From assembly GCF_015687155.1 (NCBI RefSeq), contig NZ_JADPQF010000002.1, forward strand, positions 124,001-188,000: 64,000 nt of DNA, in the 5' to 3' direction. The DNA comes from Aliikangiella sp. G2MR2-5 (GTDB lineage Bacteria; Pseudomonadota; Gammaproteobacteria; Enterobacterales; Kangiellaceae). Position numbers and translations under genes: made by a program. Positions 29,590-39,559 of this stretch are shown here, piece by piece. Position 1 is the first letter of the stretch. The number at the start of each line of letters is the position of its first letter. The notes beneath the pieces were generated by a model, which ran no database searches, was not told where the DNA came from, and saw nothing but the letters and a program-made list of their open reading frames with translations.

Positions 29590-30402
29590 ATGAGCATCAA
29601 TCTCTCCATAACACAAATTTTAACCTACCCGGTAAAATCGATTGCAGGTATTCATCACGTCAGTGCCCGGGTCACACCATTTGGTCTGGAAGGCGACAGA
29701 ATGAAAATGCTGGTCGACAAAAATGGCCTGTTTATCAGTCAGCGGAAGTATCCCCAGCTCGCTTTAATATCAATACAAACCGAAGGTGATGACTTGGTGC
29801 TAAATGCTCCGGGCATGTCAGAAATCAAAATCAAGGAAGCGCCTGTAAACAGAAACAGTTGTATATTTGTTGAAGTTTGGGGTGACAAATGTCGAGGAAT
29901 TGAAACTAGTCCAGAAGCATCCTTGTGGTTTTCTGAATATCTGAAAACAGAAATCAGGTTAGTAAGTTATGATCAGTCATTTTTGCGACCAACTGATCCT
30001 GATTACTCCCAGGCAGGCGATGTAGTCAGCTTTGCCGACGGCTTTCCGCTACTACTGACTACCGAAGGTTCATTAGCGGATCTGAATTCACGTCTTGATA
30101 CCCCTGTAGAAATGCGCAACTTTCGCCCCAATATCGTCGTCAAGGGGTGTCACGCTTTTGCAGAAGATGAATGGAAAAAACTTCGTGTTGGTGAAATCAT
30201 CTTCGACCTGGTTAAACCCTGCAGCCGCTGTATTTTAACGACAGTCGATCCTGATACCGGTAAGAAAAGTAGTATCGGTGAACCGTTAAAAACACTGGCT
30301 TCTTACCGAAGAGGCCCCGGAGGAGTGTACTTTGGTATGAATTTAATCCCAAGAACTCAAGGTACTATTAACCTGACAGATGGGGTCGAAATCATCAATT
30401 GA
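29590..30402 (+). CDS. MOSC-domain protein (YcbX-like, without ferredoxin domain)
   Basis: A 270-residue protein with an N-terminal MOSC beta-barrel (LTYPVKSIAGI) and a MOSC domain (RNFRPNIVVKG; CSRCILTTVDP, containing the conserved Mo-cofactor cysteine). Homologues reduce N-hydroxylated compounds such as hydroxylaminopurine with molybdenum cofactor. E. coli YcbX has an extra C-terminal 2Fe-2S domain of about 90 residues, absent here, so a separate electron donor is needed. Confidence 0.88.
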   Translation: MSINLSITQILTYPVKSIAGIHHVSARVTPFGLEGDRMKMLVDKNGLFISQRKYPQLALISIQTEGDDLVLNAPGMSEIKIKEAPVNRNSCIFVEVWGDKCRGIETSPEASLWFSEYLKTEIRLVSYDQSFLRPTDPDYSQAGDVVSFADGFPLLLTTEGSLADLNSRLDTPVEMRNFRPNIVVKGCHAFAEDEWKKLRVGEIIFDLVKPCSRCILTTVDPDTGKKSSIGEPLKTLASYRRGPGGVYFGMNLIPRTQGTINLTDGVEIIN

Positions 30403-30536
30403 AATCATTAGAGCAGAGTGGAAAACGACACATACTTTTTTACTTCTAGTAATCGTTTTACATCAGGTTTCCAACTCGAGATTCAAAGAAGGCGCTTGGT
30501 TGAAGACAGTTAATGAAAATTAACGGTTTAAAGCCT

Positions 30537-31448
30537 TCAACCAGGTGGGCCCAGAAAAACCAGAAATACTCCGAGCACCGCAATCCCGCTACCCAGCCAC
30601 GCTTTTGTTGAAGTGGCCTGCCCTTGCAACTTACCCAAAATCAGGGAAATTATCACCGAACTGGCAAACAGGCTTTGTACAATTGCAGCCTGTGCATTTG
30701 CGAAAGCATACATCTGCAGGGTCATAGCGATGAAAGTTCCAATAAAGGTTGCCAGCAAAAGCCATCGCCAAATTTGGGTTTGGGTTTGAGCTTGGGACGA
30801 ACCTTGCGTTTGAACCTGAGGCAGCCAGCGCTGACGGGAGAAACAGAGTACCGGTAAAATAAAAATTAAGCCGCCACTCAATCGAATAAGACTGGCGCTG
30901 ATCACATCGACAGATTCAGAAACCAGCATGTCACGCCCGATAACAGCACCAACCGCCTGACACAGTGCAGCCAGCGCAGCAAAGCCCAGACCACCCGGAT
31001 TAAAGTCGATAGCCCGCTTCCTGCCTTTCTTTGCGCGAACAACAATATCAACACCAAACAGGATAATAGCAATAGCAAGCCACTGAACAACAGAAAGCCA
31101 TTCATTGATCCAAAACATCGCCAACAGTGCGGTAAAAACCGGCGCAAGGGTCTCAGCCAGAAGTAATGTTGCTCTTTCTCCCATTCGGTTGAGGGCAGAG
31201 AAAAAAGCGGTATCTCCAATTCCAATACCAATAAAACCACTGAGCAACAGCCAGAGTATTGTAGAGATTTGTGGCAGTCTAGTTGCGTTAAAAACTAGCA
31301 AAAGAGTCAGCCCGCCTATGGACAGGACGCCTTTCCAAAGATTGAGACTAAGAGGATTAAAAGCACCACCAAGTTTACGGAAATAGATAACCGATACCGC
31401 CCAACATAGCGCGGTAGCCAAAGCAGCAACTTCACCGTTATAACTCAT
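30537..31448 (-). CDS. EamA/DMT-family transporter
   Basis: A 303-residue inner-membrane protein with ten hydrophobic segments in two EamA repeats, typical of drug/metabolite exporters. A Gln/Thr/Ser-rich loop (VQTQGSSQAQTQTQ, about residues 206-219) lies between the two halves and is coded by short GGTTTG-like repeats, probably a recent expansion. Cargo unknown. Confidence 0.85.
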   Translation of the reverse strand: MSYNGEVAALATALCWAVSVIYFRKLGGAFNPLSLNLWKGVLSIGGLTLLLVFNATRLPQISTILWLLLSGFIGIGIGDTAFFSALNRMGERATLLLAETLAPVFTALLAMFWINEWLSVVQWLAIAIILFGVDIVVRAKKGRKRAIDFNPGGLGFAALAALCQAVGAVIGRDMLVSESVDVISASLIRLSGGLIFILPVLCFSRQRWLPQVQTQGSSQAQTQTQIWRWLLLATFIGTFIAMTLQMYAFANAQAAIVQSLFASSVIISLILGKLQGQATSTKAWLGSGIAVLGVFLVFLGPPG

Positions 31449-31603
31449 TGATTTTAAAGCCTGAAAAGTTAAAAGGAGAGAGCAAACGGGCTAATATACT
31501 GAGGTAATCCGATATCGGCAATAATAAATCACTTGAATTTACCTACCCAAAAGATATCATTGCACACAATAATATTTAATTTATTCAGTAGAAAAAGTGG
31601 TGG

Positions 31604-33421
31604 ATGGTCTTGTCTCGATTGAAATATTTGTCTCGAATTAAACGGTTATCTCGTATAAAACAGTTTATACGTCTAAATATATTAGTGGTCAGCGCTCTCG
31701 TTCTGGCTGGCTGCATCTATAAAAGGGCTCCTCTGGAAACTATCTTGTCAGAACCTCAGGCAGGCTGGAGCAAAACCTTTGAGCACGGTAATAGTGAAAG
31801 AATTAATGAACTACTCGCTGTTCTGCAATCAAATTTGAACGGTCAGCAAAAGCTTGCAAATGTTAGCTCTCTGCTTTACTACCTCCGAAGCTTTTATTAT
31901 TTTGCCGACAATCCAGAGCTTACCGAGCAACAAACCGGACAGCTCCACAGCCTATTGCTCCAGCTAACGGATAATGCAGAGTTCTTTTCAACAAATGAAA
32001 GCGCCTTGCGCCTTCAGGAAAACTATCTTGTCAGCATTTATCTATTTTTCAGTGATAAAAAATATCACCCCATGATTTCGCAACATCGCAATAATATAGC
32101 CCGAATACTGCGCCAATTGACCAAAACAGAGACGACCCAACTGACAACCCAGGCAGAATATACTTTATGGGAAACTTTACGCAGCATTGCGTTCCTGTCC
32201 TACGAAGCTCGACGAAGTCAGTCAATGAAAGAGGCTCTGTTGAAAGAAGATTCTTTGGTGAATGCACTGACCGAGCTTCTGGAGATACAGTCCAGGAAGG
32301 ACTGGGTTCTTCAACACACGCTTTGGTCTGCAGGCTACCTTCACAGAATCAGCAGTAAAGAGTCACAGGAGAAACTGGATTCTGCGGTACAGAAATTCCT
32401 CTCCACAGCAGACTTCCTTTCAGAGCAAGATAAGTCTTTTTATTTTTCCCGCCGCTACCTGGTAAACTCGTTCCGAGTTCAGGATGACTGTCAGGAGTCA
32501 TTTTCAGAGTTCTGTAGCATTCCCAAAATAGACACCGCTTTGCCAATAAAACACGAATGTTCCCCATCGCTCTTTATCCGGGCCAACCAGATGAGTGGCG
32601 AAGAACTCAGTCTCACCTGTCAAAAATTGACATCTCAAGAGGATAGCTTTCATCAACTATTGGCCACAGACAGGCTCCCGGCCGACGATGATTTTAATGA
32701 CTCCTTACGAGTAGTAATATTTGATAACTACAGCCAGTACAACGAATATGGTGCCCTCACCTTCAATATCCATACTGATAATGGTGGAATGTATATCGAA
32801 GGAAATCCTTGGGAAAAAAATAATCAGGCAACGTTTTTCTCCTTCGAGATGTTCTGGGAGCGCCCCGATTTTGGTGTCTGGAATTTAAATCACGAATATG
32901 TCCACTATCTGGATGGTCGATTTGTTAAATACGGCGCATTCGGCCACTTCCCTGAAAAACTGGTGTGGTGGTCAGAAGGTCTGGCGGAATATATTTCCAA
33001 AGGGAAGGACAACCCTCGTGCATTAAAGCTACTCAGCGAAACTCCGCAAGCCGAGTGGCCGACACTAGAGACAGAGTTTGCGACAACCTACCAGGATGGA
33101 CTCGACAGGACCTATCGCTGGTCTTATCTTGTGATTCGATTCCTTGCAGAAAATGACATTTCCAACTTCAGAAGTCTCGCTCTCGCGTTAAAGAATAATG
33201 ATTTTGAAAGCTATCTATCACTTCTGAATCAAATAGCGACCAGGCATCAGCAAGAATACTCCATGTGGCTACAAACGCTAAAAGCGGATTCGCATTCACA
33301 AAATGGAGAAGAAGAGAAGGTTGTCAGTGTAAAGCCCAGAAAACTTTATCGCTACCTGTATCGCGACTACTTAATGCCAAAGGGCTTTGAGCAATCCCCG
33401 CGCCATATGCATTTCCACTGA
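31604..33421 (+). CDS. M9 collagenase-like lipoprotein
   Basis: A 605-residue protein. The N-terminus has three LSRIK-type repeats followed by a hydrophobic stretch and the lipobox LVLAGC (Cys at 37), so it should be an outer- or inner-membrane lipoprotein. Residues 60-340 are helical (activator-like M9 N-terminal region). The catalytic motif is H430-EYVH434-YLDGRF and E458 in WWSEGLAEYI. Two features match the 294-residue protein at 22691: NGGMY(I/L)EG before the HExxH and the WW-EG motif after it. There are no PKD or collagen-binding domains at the C-terminus. Confidence 0.87.
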   Translation: MVLSRLKYLSRIKRLSRIKQFIRLNILVVSALVLAGCIYKRAPLETILSEPQAGWSKTFEHGNSERINELLAVLQSNLNGQQKLANVSSLLYYLRSFYYFADNPELTEQQTGQLHSLLLQLTDNAEFFSTNESALRLQENYLVSIYLFFSDKKYHPMISQHRNNIARILRQLTKTETTQLTTQAEYTLWETLRSIAFLSYEARRSQSMKEALLKEDSLVNALTELLEIQSRKDWVLQHTLWSAGYLHRISSKESQEKLDSAVQKFLSTADFLSEQDKSFYFSRRYLVNSFRVQDDCQESFSEFCSIPKIDTALPIKHECSPSLFIRANQMSGEELSLTCQKLTSQEDSFHQLLATDRLPADDDFNDSLRVVIFDNYSQYNEYGALTFNIHTDNGGMYIEGNPWEKNNQATFFSFEMFWERPDFGVWNLNHEYVHYLDGRFVKYGAFGHFPEKLVWWSEGLAEYISKGKDNPRALKLLSETPQAEWPTLETEFATTYQDGLDRTYRWSYLVIRFLAENDISNFRSLALALKNNDFESYLSLLNQIATRHQQEYSMWLQTLKADSHSQNGEEEKVVSVKPRKLYRYLYRDYLMPKGFEQSPRHMHFH

Positions 33422-33725
33422 TTCGTTCCCGTTGCGATCAGCAAAACAGGTCGCCAGGTTAATTTCTCTTTAAAGCGGAGTGACCTGGCGCAAAGCATAA
33501 AACTCTTCAAAGAACGATTTGCTCAGGATAGCGCCGGTCAATTATTCAGTTGATTTTAGCTATTGCCTATTTTTGCACCGGTCCTCCCTTCTGGTATAAT
33601 CCCGCCTCTAAAAATAAACTGTCTCATAGCGACAGGTTTAATTGAGTTGTTCAAACACTCCTGACAAACGATTTTTAGACTATCCTTAACGATTAAAATT
33701 TACGTCTTAAAGAGGACAATTTGAT
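33422..33725. other. Intergenic region with inverted repeat and purC promoter
   Basis: It holds an 8-bp inverted repeat (33452-33459 / 33483-33490) without a T-tract, probably marking the 3' end of the M9 gene, and the purC promoter described separately. Confidence 0.6.
33573..33600 (+). promoter_or_regulatory. Sigma-70 promoter of purC
   Basis: TTGCAC at 33573-33578 and TATAAT at 33595-33600 are separated by 16 nt. The transcript would have a leader of about 120 nt before the purC ATG. Confidence 0.75.
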
Positions 33726-34844
33726 ATGAGTTCTGCTGATAACAGACTAGCCGATAAGGTATTAGCCGTTAATAACGACTTACCAATCCGTACCAATCAG
33801 CCAGTCCACAGTGGTAAAGTACGTTCGGTTTACTGGTTAACCGAAGAAGACAGCGCGCGTCTTATTAAAGAAAAAGGCTACGATGTCGCCCCCGATGCAC
33901 CTCTGGCCATTATGGTCATCAGTGACCGGATTTCCGCTTTCGATTGTATCTGGCGCGGTGAAGGCGGTATGAATGGGGTTCCTGGAAAAGGGGCTGCACT
34001 AAATGCGATCTCAAACCACTGGTTCAAATTGTTCCGGGAAAATGGACTGGCGGACAGTCATATTCTGGATATTCCACATCCGTTTGTATGGATTGTGCAA
34101 AAGGCAAAACCAGTGATGATCGAAGCCATCGCACGCCAATATATCACCGGTTCAATGTGGCGAGCCTACGAAAAAGGTGAACGAGAGTTCTGTGGTATTG
34201 AAATCGCCGAGGGCCTGCAGAAAGATCAAAAACTTCCAGAGCTATTGATTACTCCCTCGACTAAAGGCATTTTAGAAGGGATTCCTGGAGTGCCAGCCCA
34301 GGATGATGTCAACATTACTCGTCAGAATATTGAAGAGAACTATCAAGCTTTCAACTTCCGTAGCAAAGAAGATATTGACCTCTATGAAAAGTTACTTAAA
34401 GAAGGCTTTGACATGATCAGCGATGAGCTTGCCAAGCTTGATCAGATTTTCGTTGATACCAAGTTTGAATTTGGCTACGTAACAGACAAGGCCGGAAACG
34501 AAAAACTTATCTACATGGATGAAGTCGGTACACCTGACTCATCAAGAATCTGGGATGGCCCTTCTCAACGTGAAGGAAAGATCGTTGAAAAATCGAAAGA
34601 GGCTTTCCGCCAGCAACTTCTCAATCACTTCCCTGATCCTGATATTCTCCTGAATAAAGACCGAATGGAAGAACGTGCGGCTTTAGCACGAGACAATGAA
34701 CTTCCTGAGTCGGTGTTGATGGCTGTATCTGAGACCTACACTTCGATAGCCGAAAAAATTACCGGGGAAAAGATAGTACTATCTGAAAATCCAAAAGCAG
34801 AAATTATTGAAATTCTGAAAAATGAATATGGACTGGTTGATTAA
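33726..34844 (+). CDS. purC: SAICAR synthetase (long form)
   Basis: A 372-residue phosphoribosylaminoimidazole-succinocarboxamide synthase, which joins aspartate to CAIR in purine synthesis. [39 protein letters not shown] and KFEFGYVTD are family landmarks. The enterobacterial protein is about 237 residues; this belongs to the longer version of about 370 found in many marine gammaproteobacteria. GAGG lies upstream of the ATG; a terminator follows. Confidence 0.94.
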   Translation: MSSADNRLADKVLAVNNDLPIRTNQPVHSGKVRSVYWLTEEDSARLIKEKGYDVAPDAPLAIMVISDRISAFDCIWRGEGGMNGVPGKGAALNAISNHWFKLFRENGLADSHILDIPHPFVWIVQKAKPVMIEAIARQYITGSMWRAYEKGEREFCGIEIAEGLQKDQKLPELLITPSTKGILEGIPGVPAQDDVNITRQNIEENYQAFNFRSKEDIDLYEKLLKEGFDMISDELAKLDQIFVDTKFEFGYVTDKAGNEKLIYMDEVGTPDSSRIWDGPSQREGKIVEKSKEAFRQQLLNHFPDPDILLNKDRMEERAALARDNELPESVLMAVSETYTSIAEKITGEKIVLSENPKAEIIEILKNEYGLVD

Positions 34845-34866
34845 TTAACAGCTAGTTTCAATCAAT

Positions 34867-34892
34867 AAAAGGGCGCTTTTTGCGCCCTTTTT
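34867..34892 (+). terminator. Rho-independent terminator of purC
   Basis: GGGCGC/GCGCCC stem (34871-34876 / 34882-34887) with a T5 loop, an A-tract before and a T5 tract after. Confidence 0.92.
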
Positions 34893-35030
34893 AATGTCCG
34901 CAAATAGCATAACAATTTATCGTAAAATGCAATACATCCCCTCTTCTGCATTCGAATGCAAAATGAAAAAAAATCATTAATACGCTAAAATAATCGATAA
35001 TAAGTTTCATGCTAACTAAAGAGAGCCTCA

Positions 35031-36557
35031 ATGTCCCAGCCAGAACCTGTCGAACTTTGTGATATCGGATTTATCGGACTTGGCGTTATGGGGAAAAACC
35101 TCGCACTTAACCTGGCCGACAATGGTTATAGCATCGCAGCATTCGATTTAGACCATCACAAAATCGACGAGGCTATCGCGCAAGATAAAGCTGAATCAGG
35201 GGAACAACGGATTGTCGGTTGCAGCTCCTATACCGAACTATTGTCCAAACTATCCGAACCGCACTTGATTATTCTTTCTATTCCTGCTGGCGATATAGTC
35301 GATGACGTTTGCCACAAGCTTATCGACGCGGGAATTAAAGCAGATGATATTGTGGTTGATACCGGCAATAGCTTGTGGACCGATACTGTAAGAAGAGAAA
35401 AGGAATATAGAGGCAGATTTTATTTCTTCTCGACGGCCGTTTCTGGTGGAGAAGTTGGCGCGCGTTTTGGTCCGTCTCTAATGCCGTCAGGCGACCCCTA
35501 CGCCTGGACTAGAATTGAGCCTGTCTGGAAAGCAATAGCAGCGAAAGTTGATCCTGTATCAGGGCGAGCAATTCAGCGATTTGAACCCGGAAACCCGGTA
35601 AAAGAAGGTGAACCTTGCGCTGCTTTTATCGGCCCGAGTGGTTCAGGCCACTTTGTAAAGATGGTCCACAATGGGATCGAGTATGCTGACATGCAACTTA
35701 TCTGCGAGGCATATCATATTATGCGTGAAGCCCTGCAAATGTCACCTGAAGAGATCTCCGGCGTTTTTAGTGAATGGAATGAAGGGGTACTCGAAAGCTA
35801 TCTGATAGAAATTTCTGCTGAAGTCCTTAGTAAAGTCGATGATGAAACTCAAAAACCATTAGTTGATTTGATTCTGGATAAAGCGGGTCAAAAAGGAACC
35901 GGTCTCTGGACAGCGGTATCCAGTCTGGAACTCGGCAGCCCGGCACCTACAATTGCTCAAGCAGTTTATGCTCGCTCTCTGTCTACCTTGAAAGAAGATC
36001 GCTTGAAAGCAGCCAAGCTGCTTCAGGGCCCTCAGTTTGAAGGTCACTTAATAGACAGTAGAGAGAGTGTCGTTCAATGCCTGCACGACGCGCTGTACTG
36101 TTCAAAAATTTGTGCCTACTCTCAGGGGTTCCAGTTGATGCAGCTCGCGGCCCAGGAGTATAAGTGGACCCTGAACTTTGCAAGTATTGCCAAAATTTGG
36201 AGAGCCGGATGCATTATTCGTGCGGCATTTCTGCAACCCATCGCTGACGCTTTCGAACGCGATGAACAACTCAGCAACCTGTTACTTGATCCATTTTTTG
36301 TTGAACAAATTAACGTTCACCAAACCAATTGGCGAAAAGCGATTGCTAATGCGACACTTGTTGGCGTTCCATGCGGAGCCTTTAGCAGCGCGCTGGCTTA
36401 CTACGATTCTTTTCGCTGCCAAACGTTGCCTACTAACCTGCTACAGGGTCAAAGAGATTTTTTCGGTGCACATACTTTTGAACGTATCGACCAGCCTGCC
36501 GGACACAAATTTCATGTTCTTTGGAACCAGGAAGGCCGTCCAATAAAGCCCTGTTAA
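35031..36557 (+). CDS. gnd: 6-phosphogluconate dehydrogenase (decarboxylating)
   Basis: A 508-residue enzyme converting 6-phosphogluconate to ribulose 5-phosphate with NADP reduction. Rossmann motif GLGVMGKNLALNL is at the N-terminus; VSGGEVGARFGPSLMPSG, GSGHFVKMVHNGIEY (catalytic Lys) and the helical C-terminal domain match. It is about 35-40 residues longer than the usual 470; an insertion around SGRAIQRFEPGN accounts for part. It is followed by tal, giving two pentose phosphate steps together. Confidence 0.93.
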   Translation: MSQPEPVELCDIGFIGLGVMGKNLALNLADNGYSIAAFDLDHHKIDEAIAQDKAESGEQRIVGCSSYTELLSKLSEPHLIILSIPAGDIVDDVCHKLIDAGIKADDIVVDTGNSLWTDTVRREKEYRGRFYFFSTAVSGGEVGARFGPSLMPSGDPYAWTRIEPVWKAIAAKVDPVSGRAIQRFEPGNPVKEGEPCAAFIGPSGSGHFVKMVHNGIEYADMQLICEAYHIMREALQMSPEEISGVFSEWNEGVLESYLIEISAEVLSKVDDETQKPLVDLILDKAGQKGTGLWTAVSSLELGSPAPTIAQAVYARSLSTLKEDRLKAAKLLQGPQFEGHLIDSRESVVQCLHDALYCSKICAYSQGFQLMQLAAQEYKWTLNFASIAKIWRAGCIIRAAFLQPIADAFERDEQLSNLLLDPFFVEQINVHQTNWRKAIANATLVGVPCGAFSSALAYYDSFRCQTLPTNLLQGQRDFFGAHTFERIDQPAGHKFHVLWNQEGRPIKPC

Positions 36558-36715
36558 TTTTTCTTTTTCATGATCGCCACTATTCTTAATCAAGAGTTTG
36601 TCAACCGGAATAGTGGTTATATCAAAGAGTCATATTCTTGTTGTTGACCTGCCTATAGCAAGCTTCTATTGTAGAGAGCCTGTTACTCCATTTGTTGTAA
36701 CCAACAAGAGCCGGT

Positions 36716-37678
36716 ATGTCTAATCAACTTGAACAACTGAAATCCATGACCATGGTGGTCGCTGACACAGGCGACTTTAATGCTATCGCCGATTTTGCCC
36801 CGCAGGATGCTACAACTAATCCGTCCCTGTTGTTAAAGGCCGCAGCTATTCCGGAGTATTCGGGCTTAATTGACAGAGCGATTGCATATGCCCAACAAAA
36901 TGCCAGTCAGCCAGACTCTCAAGTTATCGAAGCCGGAGACTATCTAGCAGTCCTTATCGGCCAACAGTTACTTGAGCTAATCCCGGGGAGAGTCTCCACA
37001 GAAGTTGATGCTCGACTGTCCTTTGATACAGAAAAAACAATATTAAAGGCACACAAAATTATCGAGCTATACCAGTCTCTCGGTATCGATAAATCCAGAG
37101 TATTAATCAAAATAGCATCGACCTGGGAGGGAATTAAGGCGGCGGAAGTATTGGAAAAAGAGGGGATAAACTGCAACTTGACTTTACTGTTCAGTTTCGC
37201 TCAGGCGCGTGCTTGCGCTGAAGCAGGTGTTTTCTTAATTTCTCCTTTTGTCGGCAGAATTCTTGACTGGTATAAAAAGGCAACCGGAAAAGAAAGTATT
37301 CCAGCCAGTGAAGACCCGGGCGTAGCTTCAGTCACGCGAATTTATACCTACTACAAAGACTATGGCTATCCAACGGTGGTGATGGGTGCTAGCTTTAGAA
37401 ATAAAGAAGAGATTATCGAGCTGGCAGGATGCGACCGGCTAACAATTAGTCCCGCCTTAATGGATGAGCTATGTAGGTGTCAGGAACCTGTTTTACGAAA
37501 ATTAAAGCCTTCGGAATCAATCAAGCCGAAACCAGAGAAAATGACTGAGCAGGTGTTTCGTTGGGAATTTAATCAGGATGCGATGGCAACAGAGAAAACA
37601 GCTGAAGGTATCAGGTTATTTGCTGCCGATCAGGAAAGACTTGAATCTTTGCTCAGGACCAGGCTGGAGCAGCAATAA
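36716..37678 (+). CDS. tal: Transaldolase
   Basis: A 320-residue TIM-barrel transaldolase of the TalB type, which moves a dihydroxyacetone unit between sugar phosphates in the non-oxidative pentose phosphate pathway. The Schiff-base Lys is in [23 protein letters not shown] and [11 protein letters not shown] are typical. It lies 158 bp after gnd on the same strand. Confidence 0.95.
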   Translation: MSNQLEQLKSMTMVVADTGDFNAIADFAPQDATTNPSLLLKAAAIPEYSGLIDRAIAYAQQNASQPDSQVIEAGDYLAVLIGQQLLELIPGRVSTEVDARLSFDTEKTILKAHKIIELYQSLGIDKSRVLIKIASTWEGIKAAEVLEKEGINCNLTLLFSFAQARACAEAGVFLISPFVGRILDWYKKATGKESIPASEDPGVASVTRIYTYYKDYGYPTVVMGASFRNKEEIIELAGCDRLTISPALMDELCRCQEPVLRKLKPSESIKPKPEKMTEQVFRWEFNQDAMATEKTAEGIRLFAADQERLESLLRTRLEQQ

Positions 37679-37726
37679 CTGCCAACTCAAGGCCCCCACA
37701 ACTTCTTTGACAATGAATATCAGGGT

Positions 37727-37948
37727 TTAGGCTACATCACCAAAAAATTCGTTCTGAATTTCCATTTCGATTTTTTTGGCTTCGATAAATACATTAATAT
37801 CAAACATAGCTTCAGTCTTTGTAGCAAAAGGTCCAACGTACTTTTGCTCTCGAGTGCGATAAAAAAATTCGCCTTTCGAACGAACAATACGGCCGCTTCG
37901 ACTAAATTCTTGAGATTGTTTATCTGTGCTTCTAGGTGAAAATGACAT
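37727..37948 (-). CDS. Small hypothetical protein (DUF6316-like)
   Basis: A 73-residue protein of the pattern FSRSGRIVRSKGEFFYRTRE, GPFATKTEA, seen in short DUF6316-type proteins of gammaproteobacteria. Soluble, no known function. ATG start; convergent with tal. Confidence 0.6.
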   Translation of the reverse strand: MSFSPRSTDKQSQEFSRSGRIVRSKGEFFYRTREQKYVGPFATKTEAMFDINVFIEAKKIEMEIQNEFFGDVA

Positions 37949-38040
37949 TTAACCGTCCCTGAATGCCTGAACTGGATATTATATTGAGCGCATTTTACCG
38001 ATTGTTGAGTTTCTCGTCGCTAGTCAGATTCTGAATGTTT

Positions 38041-38063
38041 TGTGAGACATTTCTCACATTTTT
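38041..38063 (+). terminator. Stem-loop with T-tract next to the thiDE stop
   Basis: TGTGAGA/TCTCACA stem (38041-38047 / 38052-38058) followed by T5 on the plus strand. The neighbouring thiDE ends here on the minus strand, where the T-tract falls before the stem, so which transcript it stops is unclear. Confidence 0.45.
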
Positions 38064-39559
38064 CAAACCGGCTGCGTTTCAGCCAACAAAGAAAGATAGC
38101 TTTTAGTAACATCATCAGGTTGCTGACTTTCGGTAATAGCAGTGATCATAGCAACACTATTAACCCCGGTAGCAATAACCTCAGCCAATCTCTCACCATT
38201 GATCCCTCCAATAGCGACTACAGGATAATCAAGTGCGTTAACCCAATATGACAATCCTTCAACTCCATGCGGAGTCCAGGGCATTTTCTTGGTGTTAGTA
38301 TGATACACAGGTCCACATGCAATATAGGAAGGTTTGTACTGAATAGCTCTGGCTACTTCGTAGTGACAATGGGAACTCACTCCTAACCTCAATCCGGCTT
38401 GCAAAATTTCATCGAGATTCGCAGTGTCGAGATCTTCCTGACCGAGGTGAACACCATAGGCGCCGTACTTGACTGCCAGCTGCCAGTAGTCATTGATAAA
38501 CAAGCGACAATCATGAAAACGAGCAACCTCTACCGCGCGCTTTATTTCGTTTTCAAGCGCCGCACCGCGCAGATCTTTTACTCGCAGCTGAATGGTGGAA
38601 ACCCCCAGAGGCAAGAGCCTTTCGATCCAGTCGGCACTATCAACGACAGGATAAAGTCCCAGATTTTTCTGCTCACCCGCCACCAGCAAACAGCCAGGAA
38701 AGCGCTCTTTGTTCACGGAGACATCGGCAGTTCCAGATAATACCGGCAAATGATGTCCCTTATTGGGGAAATGGCTAATATGTATCGGGCCTTTATGTTC
38801 ACCGACTTTATAGCTGTCCGCGATCCCCTGATTGACAGCCATTTTTCCGATCACTACTGCATCAAATAGCGAATAGTCCATCGCCAGGCAGGCGGCTATG
38901 GTTGAAGACATGGCGCAACCCGTCCCGCGGGTGTTGCGGCTCATCTGCTTTTCACTGGTCAACCAGAAACACTTTTCATCACTGGCAAAATAATCCTGAC
39001 ACAGGTTGCCACTGACATCACCACCGGTAATCAATACATTTCTCGCACCGAGTAGCATTAGTGAATCTGCCGCCAGCTCGACCTCTTCGGGTGAGTTAAC
39101 ACCCAGATATGCCAGCTCAGCAGCTTCTTCACGATTTGGCGTAATTAAGGTCGCAACCGGCAACAAGGTGTCAACGTAAGCGGCTAAATCTTTTTGCGGG
39201 AAAAACTCAAAGCCGCTACTGCTTTTAAGTACCGGATCCAGTATCAGTTTCAGGTTGTTTTCCTGAATGAATTTGGCCACCAGCTTTACCTGTGCCATAT
39301 TGGCGAGCAAACCAACCTTGACCCACTCGATATCCAGTTCTTTGACCGCCTCAAGCTGGGAGGAGAGATTTTCCTCGTCAACGGGATTAATCGCGATCAC
39401 TTTATAGTTATTTTGCGCCGTAGTTGCCGTTATTGCGGTGCAAGCATGCATTCCCAACGCTGACAGCGTTCTGACGTCCTGCGCAATACCGGCCATACCA
39501 GCGGAGTCGCTGGCTGCGATCACTAAAATAGCTGGTCGATTTTTGTTCTGATGAAGCAT
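38063..39559 (-). CDS. thiDE: ThiD-ThiE fusion: HMP-P kinase / thiamine-phosphate synthase
   Basis: A 498-residue bifunctional thiamine enzyme. The N-terminal half (1-270) is HMP/HMP-P kinase: AASDSAGMAGIAQD, VLKSSSG, TRGTGCAMSS. The C-terminal part (about 290-498) is thiamine-phosphate synthase: TIQLRVKD, FINDYW, GVHLGQEDL, GPVYHTNTKK, VAIGGI. Together they phosphorylate HMP and couple it to the thiazole phosphate. It sits about 10 kb from the thiCOSG operon and has no riboswitch visible upstream. Confidence 0.94.
   Translation of the reverse strand: MLHQNKNRPAILVIAASDSAGMAGIAQDVRTLSALGMHACTAITATTAQNNYKVIAINPVDEENLSSQLEAVKELDIEWVKVGLLANMAQVKLVAKFIQENNLKLILDPVLKSSSGFEFFPQKDLAAYVDTLLPVATLITPNREEAAELAYLGVNSPEEVELAADSLMLLGARNVLITGGDVSGNLCQDYFASDEKCFWLTSEKQMSRNTRGTGCAMSSTIAACLAMDYSLFDAVVIGKMAVNQGIADSYKVGEHKGPIHISHFPNKGHHLPVLSGTADVSVNKERFPGCLLVAGEQKNLGLYPVVDSADWIERLLPLGVSTIQLRVKDLRGAALENEIKRAVEVARFHDCRLFINDYWQLAVKYGAYGVHLGQEDLDTANLDEILQAGLRLGVSSHCHYEVARAIQYKPSYIACGPVYHTNTKKMPWTPHGVEGLSYWVNALDYPVVAIGGINGERLAEVIATGVNSVAMITAITESQQPDDVTKSYLSLLAETQPV

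Noticed and set aside
34900-35030. Possible small RNA or riboswitch before gnd
   Set aside because: AT-rich leader only; no conserved fold recognised.
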